Shown here one piece after another: positions 1 through 6,458 of a DNA stretch of 6,463 nt. How positions within the stretch are numbered: position 1 is the stretch's first letter; each line of letters opens with the position of its first letter. The notes under the pieces are model-generated. The model was not told where the DNA came from. It saw only the letters and a list, made by a program, of their open reading frames with translations, and ran no database searches. The DNA comes from CAYSND01 sp964642235. GTDB taxonomy: Bacteria; Bacteroidota; Bacteroidia; Bacteroidales; UBA932. A program made the position numbers and the translations under genes. The stretch is from assembly GCA_964642235.1 (NCBI GenBank), contig CAZXOP010000109.1:1-6463 (forward strand). The letters run 5' to 3'.

Positions 1-19
1 GTTTTATTCGGCTCAAAAT

Positions 20-38
20 ATTGCACATTTGGTGCAAT
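20..38 (-). terminator. weak candidate terminator after the AraC pair
   Basis: A 7-bp perfect inverted repeat (ATTGCAC at 20-26, GTGCAAT at 32-38) with a 5-nt loop lies at the end of the minus-strand AraC-like gene, and its last base reaches into that gene's TGA stop. On the minus strand it is followed by ATTTTG, a short and interrupted T-run. The stem is short and only moderately GC-rich, so it may be a weak intrinsic terminator or chance. Nothing else is recognisable in bases 1-37. Confidence 0.3.
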
Positions 39-1120
39 CAGGCATTTTTTTCTCTCCTTTTAATAAACTCAGAGGGGGTATAACCCTCTACGCCTTCAAA
101 ATACCTATAGAAACTTGCTCTCGATGTGAATCCGGACTCTAAAGCTAAAGTGGTAATTGGGACTTTGGGATTATTAATTGCAAGGTTCTTAAAATGGACT
201 ATGCGGAATGTGTTAAGATAATCGTTAAGGTTTGAGAACCCTTTATTTTTATAATCGGTGATAATAAAAGAGGCATCTATTTTAGTTTTTTCGGCTAATT
301 CTGTTACTGTAATATATTTCTCGAGATATAAGTGGCTGTTTTTTATTATTTTCGACAACTCATCTTTAGATGGAATATCTATGACTGGTTTGGTAGAGTA
401 TAAGGAATGGTACTCTCTTAACGCATCCGGATTTTTCATTAAAACAACAGAGTAGATGGTCATAAATATTAAACAGATTAAAACAAGTGGGAACCCAAGG
501 ATAGGATTTACAAAAGCATGAAGTGTATAAAGGATAGGGGATGGTAACATAAGAGAGAGATAAAGTTTAATCCATATCGTATTCTTTATCTCTTTTTTAA
601 TTAATGCTCTAATAATAGGGACAAAAAGTATATAGGAACAACTTAATATTGATACTAAAAAAAGAAAAAGCTTTACCTGAATATCTTTCGCATGAATATT
701 ATTGATAATATCTAAAGAAGAGTAAATTTGAGTGTAAACTCCTGAAAAATAGTGATAACAGATGGCAATAATAATACAAATCATTAGAATATGGGGAAAG
801 AAATATTTTTGAAAATTGGTTATTTTTCCAAGAAATATTCTTATAGATAACATACTGGCTAAAAGCGCTACAACATGCCACTCCAAAGTGAGCCTAATAC
901 TCAAAGCCATAGTATTTGGGTTAAAGAAAAAACCTGTGTTGGATAGGGCCAAATAGACTTCTAATGATATAATAAGTGCAATAATAATCATATAGACTCC
1001 TCCCCAACGTGTATAAGAGTCAGATTGTTTGTCGAGGAGGAAGATTAACCCTCTAATTAGAAGGAAAGCACCTATGAGGGAAGCTACAGATAATGAGATA
1101 GTGAACCAAAACTGTGACAT
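38..1120 (-). CDS. membrane-anchored AraC-type transcriptional regulator (second of pair)
   Basis: A 360-residue protein with a membrane N-terminal half and a C-terminal AraC-type DNA-binding domain. Hydrophobic segments are seen at about residues 6-29, 38-58, 78-98, 107-125, 148-170, 184-204 and 209-228, so about seven helices. After a linker (230-255), residues 256-355 form the two-HTH domain: first HTH around 'ITVTELAEKTKID', a connecting helix with 'NDYLNTFRIVHFKNLA', and a second HTH with the family signature 'ESGFTSRASFYRYF' (328-341) ending in 'GVEGYTPSEF'. I infer a one-component regulator held in the inner membrane that may sense a membrane or envelope signal; the ligand and targets are unknown. 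The start codon overlaps the stop of the upstream paralogue (TAATG), and AAAGGAA lies just before it, so translational coupling is likely. Family assignment is firm; the signal is not known. Confidence 0.9.
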   Translation of the reverse strand: MSQFWFTISLSVASLIGAFLLIRGLIFLLDKQSDSYTRWGGVYMIIIALIISLEVYLALSNTGFFFNPNTMALSIRLTLEWHVVALLASMLSIRIFLGKITNFQKYFFPHILMICIIIAICYHYFSGVYTQIYSSLDIINNIHAKDIQVKLFLFLVSILSCSYILFVPIIRALIKKEIKNTIWIKLYLSLMLPSPILYTLHAFVNPILGFPLVLICLIFMTIYSVVLMKNPDALREYHSLYSTKPVIDIPSKDELSKIIKNSHLYLEKYITVTELAEKTKIDASFIITDYKNKGFSNLNDYLNTFRIVHFKNLAINNPKVPITTLALESGFTSRASFYRYFEGVEGYTPSEFIKRREKNA

Positions 1121-2247
1121 TATTCCTTTTTATTAAGTTTAGTAAGATATTCTGTTGGAGTTATCCCTTCAACTGATTGGAAAAAATTATAAAAAGTAGA
1201 TTTTGATTGAAAACCGGCTGCCTCATAAAGATTCACTATTTTTTCCTTTGGATTCTTTGCAGCTAACTCTTTAAAGTGCTTTAATCTCGTCATATTGACA
1301 TACTCATTAAAGCCAACATACCCGTAAAAAATTATTATAGATCCAAGCAACTCCTTTTTCACCCCTAGCTTATAAGCAGTATCCTGAAGGTTAATTTTAG
1401 GATTTGTAAGCTCTAATTCCATTATCTTTTCAAGCCTCTGCCAAATTAAAATGACTTCTTTATCTTTTTGTGGATTATTGTCTAAGGTCGGTAGAGTATC
1501 GTTTTTTAGGTTACTTCTAACTAATGGGGCATCAGTCATTATTGTATATCGTTTAAGGAGCATGAGAGATACAGTAAGTAGCAATAATAGAAAATAGGGT
1601 GGGAAAATTATTAATGTATATGGTATTCTTAGAGAGTATCCCCAAAAGAGAATAATACAGATTATAATGAATGCAGAAATAATATAGTAATTTTTACTGG
1701 GTTTCCTGATCAACTTTTCGGGATTACACATCAGCGGATAGAATAGATTAAAAATTGGGATTACTCCACAAAGTGCTAATAAAATAAACCTAACAAGCAC
1801 ATCCCGGTGATTAAAATTCGAAATGACTAAATCTATATTACCGGAAAATGAATGAAGAGTTAAAATAGGAGTTATGTTAATTTGCTTAAATACTATAAAT
1901 ATAATTAAACTAAGAAGTAATGGAGTGGTGAGTATGATAGTTTTAACCTTAAATGATAATTTATGGATGGAAATTGTTGGGAGAGATGTCATGAAAATAG
2001 CACCAGGTAAAAATAACATTATATAATCAACATCTAATAGATAGGGGGTGATCCTCACATCCGGGTCATTTATTAAAGTAATATAAGAGAATGCCAGGGA
2101 TAAAATAAGTATGGAGGCTATACTTGAGAATATACCGAAGGCTACCCTAACATAATTCCCTTTTGCATAAATTATATGTGTCAACCCTAAAAAAAAGAGC
2201 AGGCAGCAGGCTAATAAAGCAAAGAGAACTATGATTTTAGTTGCCAT
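1120..2247 (-). CDS. membrane-anchored AraC-type transcriptional regulator (first of pair)
   Basis: A 375-residue protein with the same plan as its downstream neighbour. Hydrophobic helices lie at about residues 5-27, 34-57, 71-93, 101-121, 149-172, 187-204 and 210-232. A polar linker (about 233-265, including 'TLDNNPQKDKE') leads to an AraC-type domain at about 267-370. The first HTH lies around 'INLQDTAYKLGV', the connecting helix includes 'FNEYVNMTRLKHFKELA', and the second HTH has the typical 'AAGFQSKSTFYNFF' (343-356) followed by 'SVEGITPTEY'. I infer a membrane-bound one-component regulator. It is the first gene of a two-gene unit and follows a 258-base spacer holding a heptamer array that may be its operator. 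The two proteins match in plan but clearly differ in sequence, including the first (probably DNA-specifying) HTH, so they are old duplicates or separately acquired. The membrane-coding part is very AT-rich (10 G/C of 60 in bases 1861-1920). Confidence 0.9.
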   Translation of the reverse strand: MATKIIVLFALLACCLLFFLGLTHIIYAKGNYVRVAFGIFSSIASILILSLAFSYITLINDPDVRITPYLLDVDYIMLFLPGAIFMTSLPTISIHKLSFKVKTIILTTPLLLSLIIFIVFKQINITPILTLHSFSGNIDLVISNFNHRDVLVRFILLALCGVIPIFNLFYPLMCNPEKLIRKPSKNYYIISAFIIICIILFWGYSLRIPYTLIIFPPYFLLLLLTVSLMLLKRYTIMTDAPLVRSNLKNDTLPTLDNNPQKDKEVILIWQRLEKIMELELTNPKINLQDTAYKLGVKKELLGSIIIFYGYVGFNEYVNMTRLKHFKELAAKNPKEKIVNLYEAAGFQSKSTFYNFFQSVEGITPTEYLTKLNKKE

Positions 2248-2291
2248 GATTATTTTTTGAAATCTATTATAGTTTTACAATAACTTTAATA

Positions 2292-2417
2292 ATGGACAAA
2301 CATTGAGACAGGATTTTGCGTTTGAGACAATAAATGGGACATAATTTCCTAATAAAAAGTTTAATTTAGGACACATCTCTTAAAAACAAACCATATCTTT
2401 GCACCAAGTTTGCGACA
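2292..2417. promoter_or_regulatory. one-sided TGNGACA heptamer array upstream of the AraC pair
   Basis: Four copies of TGNGACA occur on the plus strand: TGAGACA at 2304-2310 and 2323-2329, TGGGACA at 2335-2341, TGCGACA at 2411-2417. Two weaker copies are ATGGACA at 2292-2298 and TAGGACA at 2367-2373. All point the same way; no TGTC is seen on the plus strand of this spacer. The GACA cores of the first five begin at 2295, 2307, 2326, 2338 and 2370, offsets of 0, 12, 31, 43 and 75, which are near whole turns of B-DNA. A near-match -7 element for the AraC genes (minus strand AATGTTTG, 2304-2297; consensus TAnnTTTG) overlaps the first boxes. AraC-family proteins commonly bind direct repeats, so these could be operator sites for autoregulation. 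This is inference from position and spacing. Confidence 0.4.
2394..2401 (+). promoter_or_regulatory. candidate -7 promoter element TATCTTTG facing no full-length gene
   Basis: An exact match to the Bacteroidota -7 consensus TAnnTTTG, in the common context TATCTTTGC. Transcription would start near 2408 on the plus strand. No good -33 TTTG/TTG is seen about 20 bases upstream. Downstream on this strand there is only a hairpin with a T-run at about 70 bases and then the antisense of the zinc peptidase gene. It could therefore drive a small RNA, be a relic of a lost gene's promoter, or be chance. Confidence 0.4.
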
Positions 2418-2482
2418 CTTAAAAAAGACTATTATTTAAAGACAAACAACGGATGAGTGATCATACCGTTGTTGTTCTTTTT
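2408..2482 (+). ncRNA. possible small RNA of about 75 nt
   Basis: Bounded by the TATCTTTG element (expected start near 2408) and by the hairpin at 2438-2480 with its run of Ts at 2478-2482. The 5' part (2408-2437) is A-rich and shows little structure; the 3' part is almost all hairpin. This is the usual layout of an intergenic small RNA with an intrinsic terminator. No known RNA family is recognised and conservation cannot be judged from one sequence. An 18-codon open frame (2453-2509) begins inside the hairpin and gives a competing reading. Confidence 0.22.
2438..2480. terminator. bidirectional hairpin terminator between zinc peptidase and AraC pair
   Basis: The main stem is AACAACGG (2445-2452) with CCGTTGTT (2466-2473). 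An inner stem of ATGA (2453-2456) with TCAT (2461-2464) closes a GTGA loop, leaving a single bulged A at 2465. Beyond a 2x2 internal loop, AAAGA (2438-2442) can pair with TCTTT (2476-2480). That makes about 17 base pairs in 43 bases. A T-run follows on the plus strand. On the minus strand, just after the zinc peptidase stop, the hairpin is followed by TTTGTCTTT. It most likely ends the zinc peptidase transcript and separates it from the AraC genes, and could also end a plus-strand RNA. Confidence 0.6.
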
Positions 2483-2505
2483 AAACAGTCGATCTTTCCG
2501 CAAAT

Positions 2506-3174
2506 TTAATCTTTTTTTCCAATACCAAGATAATAAATTAACGAAGCAAGTGCAGATAATGCGGCAACTAAATATGTGCGTGCTGCCCAATTTAGTGCCT
2601 CCTTGGCTCCGGCAAGTTCTTCCTGTCGAAGAGTTCCTGAGGATTCAAGCCATACAAGAGCGCGTCGAGAGGCATTGTACTCTACTGGAAGGGTAATTAC
2701 AGAGAAAATAAGTATCATAGCGAACAATGCTATCCCTACCCAGAAAAATAATGGTGTAGTTTTGATTAAAACAATTCCAAGGATAATTATTAGTTGTGCC
2801 CACATCGATGAAAATTGGACTATTGGAACAAGTGCAGAACGAAGTCTTAAAGGGGCGTACCCTTCGGCGTCCTGAACTGCATGTCCACATTCGTGTGCTG
2901 CAACTGCAGCTGCCGAAACACTATTAGTCCCATATACGGACTCGCTAAGATTCACTCTTTTCTTGGATGGGTCGTAATGGTCTGTTAAAGAACCGGGTGT
3001 GCTAACTACTGATACATCCCTAATCCCATTATCTCTTAGCATCTTTTCTGCTATCTGATGTCCTGTCATCCCTCCCGGGGCGAGAACGCGAGAATATTTC
3101 TTAAAAACCGCTTGTAGTCGCCATTGAACTCCCATACCGATTACTGCAATGATAATAATTAGTAAAAATTCCAT
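2506..3174 (-). CDS. YugP-type membrane zinc metallopeptidase
   Basis: A 222-residue protein of the putative neutral zinc metallopeptidase family (Zn_peptidase_2), whose best-known name is Bacillus YugP at about 225 residues, so this copy is full length. Residues 1-17 form an N-terminal membrane helix, with further hydrophobic helices at about 118-137, 142-164 and 199-217. The catalytic HExxH motif is 'AAHECGHAVQ' (HECGH at 94-98: two histidine zinc ligands and the glutamate base). The family blocks 'DHYDPSKKRVNLSE' (65-78) and 'LPVEYNASRRAL' (162-173) are present; E165 is a likely third zinc ligand. It is expected to cut proteins at the membrane, but physiological substrates are not established. 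ATG is the only sensible start because the membrane helix follows directly. It has its own divergent promoter region and ends at a strong hairpin. The coding region is richer in GC (32 of 60 in bases 2581-2640) than the AraC genes. Confidence 0.93.
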   Translation of the reverse strand: MEFLLIIIIAVIGMGVQWRLQAVFKKYSRVLAPGGMTGHQIAEKMLRDNGIRDVSVVSTPGSLTDHYDPSKKRVNLSESVYGTNSVSAAAVAAHECGHAVQDAEGYAPLRLRSALVPIVQFSSMWAQLIIILGIVLIKTTPLFFWVGIALFAMILIFSVITLPVEYNASRRALVWLESSGTLRQEELAGAKEALNWAARTYLVAALSALASLIYYLGIGKKD

Positions 3175-3209
3175 AATTATTTATTTTTATAGTTGAAATC
3201 GTTTTACTG

Positions 3210-3217
3210 CAAATATT
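3210..3217 (-). promoter_or_regulatory. near-match -7 element for the zinc peptidase gene
   Basis: The minus strand reads AATATTTG here, one base off the TAnnTTTG consensus; read one base longer it is TAATATTTG, with a 3-base instead of 2-base spacer. Transcription would start near 3203, giving a 5' leader of about 29 bases before the ATG at 3174. No convincing -33 element is seen, so this is a plausible assignment only. Confidence 0.3.
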
Positions 3218-3232
3218 ATTCCGTCAATTTGC

Positions 3233-3240
3233 TATCTTTG
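3233..3240 (+). promoter_or_regulatory. -7 promoter element for the lipoprotein-AsmA unit
   Basis: TATCTTTG matches the Bacteroidota -7 consensus TAnnTTTG exactly and sits 26 bases before the lipoprotein start codon. Transcription would begin near 3247 with a leader of about 20 bases. No clear -33 TTG is visible. A 10-bp palindrome CTATTAATAG (3250-3259) lies at the expected start of the transcript; it could be an operator but is short and AT-rich. Confidence 0.55.
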
Positions 3241-3266
3241 TCGATATTTCTATTAATAGTATTCTT

Positions 3267-3656
3267 ATGAAACAGTTTAAAAAGTTATTTCTCACCCTCA
3301 TTATTATCACTTCAGCACTTTTTCTTCTCTCTTCTTGCGAAGGTATCGGTGGGGGTCCTAAACCTTCAGAATTTGATGTGACTCTTTTACCCGGTACATG
3401 GAAATCAGGTACGGTTTTTGAAAAATATACCTCTGACGGTAAGGGAGCTACTTGGGATACCTCTGAAGATGTATCTGAGGATGAGGCACAGATATTTACT
3501 TGGGAACTAAAGGTGGATAATCTTACGCAGATTCATATAATGCAGTTAGGGGCTAAGGTACCGCGTGTATATAAAGTGTTAGAACTCTCAGCTACCGTGT
3601 TAAAATATAAAGATGAAGCCTCCGCTAAGGTATATACTTTCGGGAAAGTTAAATAA
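3267..3656 (+). CDS. small lipocalin-like lipoprotein
   Basis: A 129-residue exported lipoprotein. Residues 1-23 are a signal peptide (basic 'MKQFKK', then a hydrophobic core) and the lipobox 'LSSC' places the lipidated cysteine at residue 24. The mature part of about 105 residues begins with a flexible 'EGIGGGPKPSE' linker. It then shows the pattern of Bacteroidota lipocalin-like domains: 'LLPGTWKSG' near its start, a 'Y-TSDGKGATWDTSEDVSE' stretch, 'IFTWEL', and late strands with 'YKVLELSATVLKYKDE'. This suggests a small beta-barrel or half-barrel that may bind a hydrophobic ligand, but no ligand can be named. It is first in an operon with the AsmA-like gene (3-base gap), which hints at a shared envelope role. 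The start fits the promoter at 3233-3240 and the signal peptide. The lipoprotein call is firm and the lipocalin-like call moderate. Confidence 0.85.
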   Translation: MKQFKKLFLTLIIITSALFLLSSCEGIGGGPKPSEFDVTLLPGTWKSGTVFEKYTSDGKGATWDTSEDVSEDEAQIFTWELKVDNLTQIHIMQLGAKVPRVYKVLELSATVLKYKDEASAKVYTFGKVK

Positions 3657-3659
3657 GAG

Positions 3660-6458
3660 ATGAAAAAGGGATTAAAAATAGTTGGGATAACTCTATTATC
3701 TCTATTAGGTGTAATATTGGTATCAGCCGCCATTCTTATATGGGTGGTTTTTACTCCTCAAAGATTGACATCAATAGTTAGGGGTGAGGCTGACCGTTTT
3801 ATAACTTGTGAAACAGTTATAGAGAGGGTAGAACTTACCCTTTTCTCTACTTTTCCAAAGTTTTCTATCGAAATAGATAATTTATCCCTTATAAACCCTA
3901 TGGAAGGGGCTCCATCGGATACTGTTGCGTTTATATCCGATTTTGCGGCCACTATAAATATAAGGGCATTAATAAAGGAAAAGACCATTATAGTAGATAA
4001 GGTTTATCTTAATGGAGGGTTTGCAAATATCTATTCCAATGCTTCAGGTGAGGTAAACTATAATGTATTTAAGCTTTCAAGTTCGAGTAGTTCTGCTTTC
4101 AAACTCCCAATCCTCGATGTTAGCGGTGTCTCTATCGAAGCTCTTAACCTTTTATATAAAGATGAAAAAAAGGATATTCTGGCTCGTATAGATAAATTAA
4201 ATACCAANNNNNNNNNNNNNNNNNNNNNNNNNNNNNNNNNNNNNNNNNNNNNNNNNNNNNNNNNNNNNNNNNNNNNNNNNNNNNNNNNNNNNNNNNNNNN
4301 NNNNNNNTTTGAGACAGGGGAGTGGGTGGTAGGAAAGATTATTGAGATAGCACCTAAATTCCTTCTCGAGTCAATTAAAGATATTACCACTGACGGGGTT
4401 TTGAAAATGAAAGGGAATGCTGTTGGTGTTTTGAACGATACTCTCAAGCCATTGGTCAATGTCGATATTCTTTATAAAGAGGCGACTGCTTCGCATAGAA
4501 ATTTACCATATAAATTACATGATCTTAATTTTGATATTAAGGCTTTTCTTGACTTGAATAAGAAAACCCCCTCATTTGCGAATATCTCCTCACTCTCTGC
4601 TAAGACCGGAAAAACCAAGTTTTCTATCTCCGGTAAAGCCAATGACATTTTAGGGAATATTCAATATGATGTTTTGGTAAAGGGGAAAATAAATCTTCCA
4701 GAACTAAAACCTATGTTGCCGGACTCTCTCCCTGTCTCATTAAAAGGGGAGGCTAATGCCTCTATAAAGGCTATTTTCGATATGGCTCAGTTTAAGAAGA
4801 AGGCTTTTGATGAGATGAATATAAATGGGAGTATCTCATTTTCTGACCTTGATGTGGTCTATCAGGATACAACATCTGTATATGCTCCTAATCTTAATAT
4901 GAAGTTTGGGGTAGCTGATAAGAGGGTAAAGGCCACATTTGATATCGCTTCTCTTGACTGTATGATGGGGAAAACCTTATATGCAGAGCTTTTAAATGCC
5001 GATATAAAAGTAGATGCTTGGGATCTGCTCAACAAATCCAAAATACCTAACGTGAAATGCGATTTTGCTCTTACGGGATTGTCTGCGTTGAAAGATACTA
5101 TAAATATGGCGGTTTATAATCCGAAAGGGTCTGTAACTATATCTCCTTCGGCAAAAGGGGCTAAAATACCTAAGGTTCTGCTTAATTATTATAGTGAGTC
5201 GCTCTATGCTTCTATGGGTGAGGCTTTCTCCTTAGATACCAAGTCCATAAAAGTAGATGCTGATGCGAATTATGATAAATCGCTAAAAGGATTTTTTGCA
5301 CAGTTTGACCCAAAACTCAATGTTGATTTCCGTTCAGGTTACCTCACTAAATCCGATATGGCTTTAGGGGTGGAGATACCGAATATTGTTTTTGATTTTG
5401 AACCTGAATGTCTCGATATTAAGAGTAGTCGAATTATCCTCGGAGAGTCGGATTTTAACCTCTCAGGTAAGGTTACCAATATACCTGAGTATCTTGATAA
5501 GACAGGGTTATTGACAGCCGACTTAAAATTTGTCTCTGCAAATACCAATATAGATCAGATGATGGAGCTCTTTAGTGGTTTTGGATCTGAAGAGAAGAAA
5601 ACAGGGAGTGTAAAGACAAAAGATGCTTCGGAAGTTAATGAGGATAATCCGTTTATGGTCCCCCTTGGGATAGATTTCAGACTTAATACTTCGATTAAGT
5701 CGGCAAAGGCTTTTAATAACAATATCGAAAAGGTGCGTGGCAATGTCACTGTTAAGGATGGAGTTATAGTATTGGAACAGGTCGGTTTTACTTCTGAGGC
5801 GGCTCGAATGCAGCTTACTGCCATGTATAAATCGGCACGTAAAAACCACCTCTTCTTAGGGCTTGATTTCCATCTTCTCGATATACAGATAGATAAGTTG
5901 ATTAAGATGATACCGGATATAGATACTATCGTCCCTATGCTTAAATCTTTCCAAGGAAAAGCTCAGTTCCATTTGGCTGCTGAGACTTACCTGAAATCGA
6001 ATTATGAGTTGAAAATGTCCACTTTGCGTGGAGCAGCAGCTCTTGAAGGGAAAGATTTGGTGGTTTTGAATAGTGATACTTTCTCTAAGATATCAAATCT
6101 GCTAATGTTCGATAAAAAGAGTAAAAATGTTATTGATACTCTCTCTGTGGAGATGGGGGTCTATAAAAACGAGGTGGATATTTACCCTTTCTTTATAAAG
6201 ATGGATCAATATAAGGCAATCATATCAGGGAGACATAATCTCGATATGACTTTTGATTATCATATAGATTGCTGGATTCCTACCAGGTTAGGGCTTGACG
6301 TTAAAGGAAAGCCGGGGGATATGAAATACAAACTTGCCCCGACCAAATATGCAAATCTCTTTATCCCCGAAAAGCGGAACATTACTCAACAGCAAGTCAT
6401 AGAACTCAAGAAGATCATTGGCGACTCCCTCAAAGCCAATGTCAAGGAGGTAGAGTAG
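3660..6458 (+). CDS. AsmA-family envelope protein, interrupted by an assembly gap
   Basis: A 932-codon reading frame including 34 unknown codons (183-216). Residues 7-30 form one N-terminal membrane helix that anchors a very large periplasmic part. Residues 31-180 show the AsmA N-terminal pattern: 'PQRLTSIV', 'VELTLFSTFPKFSIEIDNL', 'NPMEGAPSDTVAFI', then 'SGEVNYNVF'. After the gap comes a long series of short alternating beta-strand patterns ('DGVLKMKG', 'LPVSLKGEANASI'), as expected of the repeating beta-groove of the AsmA/TamB group. The C-terminal region (about 734-906) has 'RGAAALEGKDLVV', 'NEVDIYPFFIKM' and 'KYKLAPTKYANLFIPEKR', then a final helix (908-929). Family members are implicated in moving phospholipids between membranes or in outer-membrane integrity; the exact role here is not known. 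It is co-transcribed with the upstream lipoprotein. A six-serine run lies at 140-145. The stop is five bases before the window ends. Confidence 0.88.
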   Translation: MKKGLKIVGITLLSLLGVILVSAAILIWVVFTPQRLTSIVRGEADRFITCETVIERVELTLFSTFPKFSIEIDNLSLINPMEGAPSDTVAFISDFAATINIRALIKEKTIIVDKVYLNGGFANIYSNASGEVNYNVFKLSSSSSSAFKLPILDVSGVSIEALNLLYKDEKKDILARIDKLNTXXXXXXXXXXXXXXXXXXXXXXXXXXXXXXXXXXFETGEWVVGKIIEIAPKFLLESIKDITTDGVLKMKGNAVGVLNDTLKPLVNVDILYKEATASHRNLPYKLHDLNFDIKAFLDLNKKTPSFANISSLSAKTGKTKFSISGKANDILGNIQYDVLVKGKINLPELKPMLPDSLPVSLKGEANASIKAIFDMAQFKKKAFDEMNINGSISFSDLDVVYQDTTSVYAPNLNMKFGVADKRVKATFDIASLDCMMGKTLYAELLNADIKVDAWDLLNKSKIPNVKCDFALTGLSALKDTINMAVYNPKGSVTISPSAKGAKIPKVLLNYYSESLYASMGEAFSLDTKSIKVDADANYDKSLKGFFAQFDPKLNVDFRSGYLTKSDMALGVEIPNIVFDFEPECLDIKSSRIILGESDFNLSGKVTNIPEYLDKTGLLTADLKFVSANTNIDQMMELFSGFGSEEKKTGSVKTKDASEVNEDNPFMVPLGIDFRLNTSIKSAKAFNNNIEKVRGNVTVKDGVIVLEQVGFTSEAARMQLTAMYKSARKNHLFLGLDFHLLDIQIDKLIKMIPDIDTIVPMLKSFQGKAQFHLAAETYLKSNYELKMSTLRGAAALEGKDLVVLNSDTFSKISNLLMFDKKSKNVIDTLSVEMGVYKNEVDIYPFFIKMDQYKAIISGRHNLDMTFDYHIDCWIPTRLGLDVKGKPGDMKYKLAPTKYANLFIPEKRNITQQQVIELKKIIGDSLKANVKEVE
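4208..4307. other. assembly gap of 100 Ns inside the AsmA-like gene
   Basis: Exactly 100 Ns, the usual placeholder for a scaffold gap of unknown size, so its length should not be trusted. The reading frame is the same on both sides only if the true gap is one more than a multiple of three. From my memory of related AsmA proteins, the segment between 'RIDKLN' and the 'F...IAP...DITTDG' region is often about 80-100 residues rather than 34, so the true gap may be longer. Confidence 0.95.

Noticed and set aside
2457..2890. Open frames of 79, 99 and 81 codons over the zinc peptidase gene
   Set aside because: They lie in other frames of a gene with a clear HExxH motif and family pattern. Their products have low-complexity or cysteine/arginine-rich composition with no recognisable domain.
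4078..4097. Serine-codon run in the AsmA-like gene, possible simple repeat
   Set aside because: The codons vary (TCA, AGT, TCG, TCT), so it is a short serine linker and not a slippage-prone repeat.
4308..4316. TTTGAGACA just after the gap is identical to 2321-2329 in the AraC spacer
   Set aside because: A 9-base match that is in-frame coding sequence here (Phe-Glu-Thr) and has no neighbouring boxes. Chance is the simplest explanation.
5339..5849. Minus-strand open frames of 69-108 codons inside the AsmA-like gene
   Set aside because: They are antisense shadows of a well-supported long coding region, with no promoter element or domain of their own.
6444..6450. AAGGAGG, a perfect Shine-Dalgarno-like string before the window end
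   Set aside because: It is coding sequence for the last residues of the AsmA-like protein. Bacteroidota rarely rely on such sites, and no start codon is visible in the remaining bases, so a following gene cannot be claimed.
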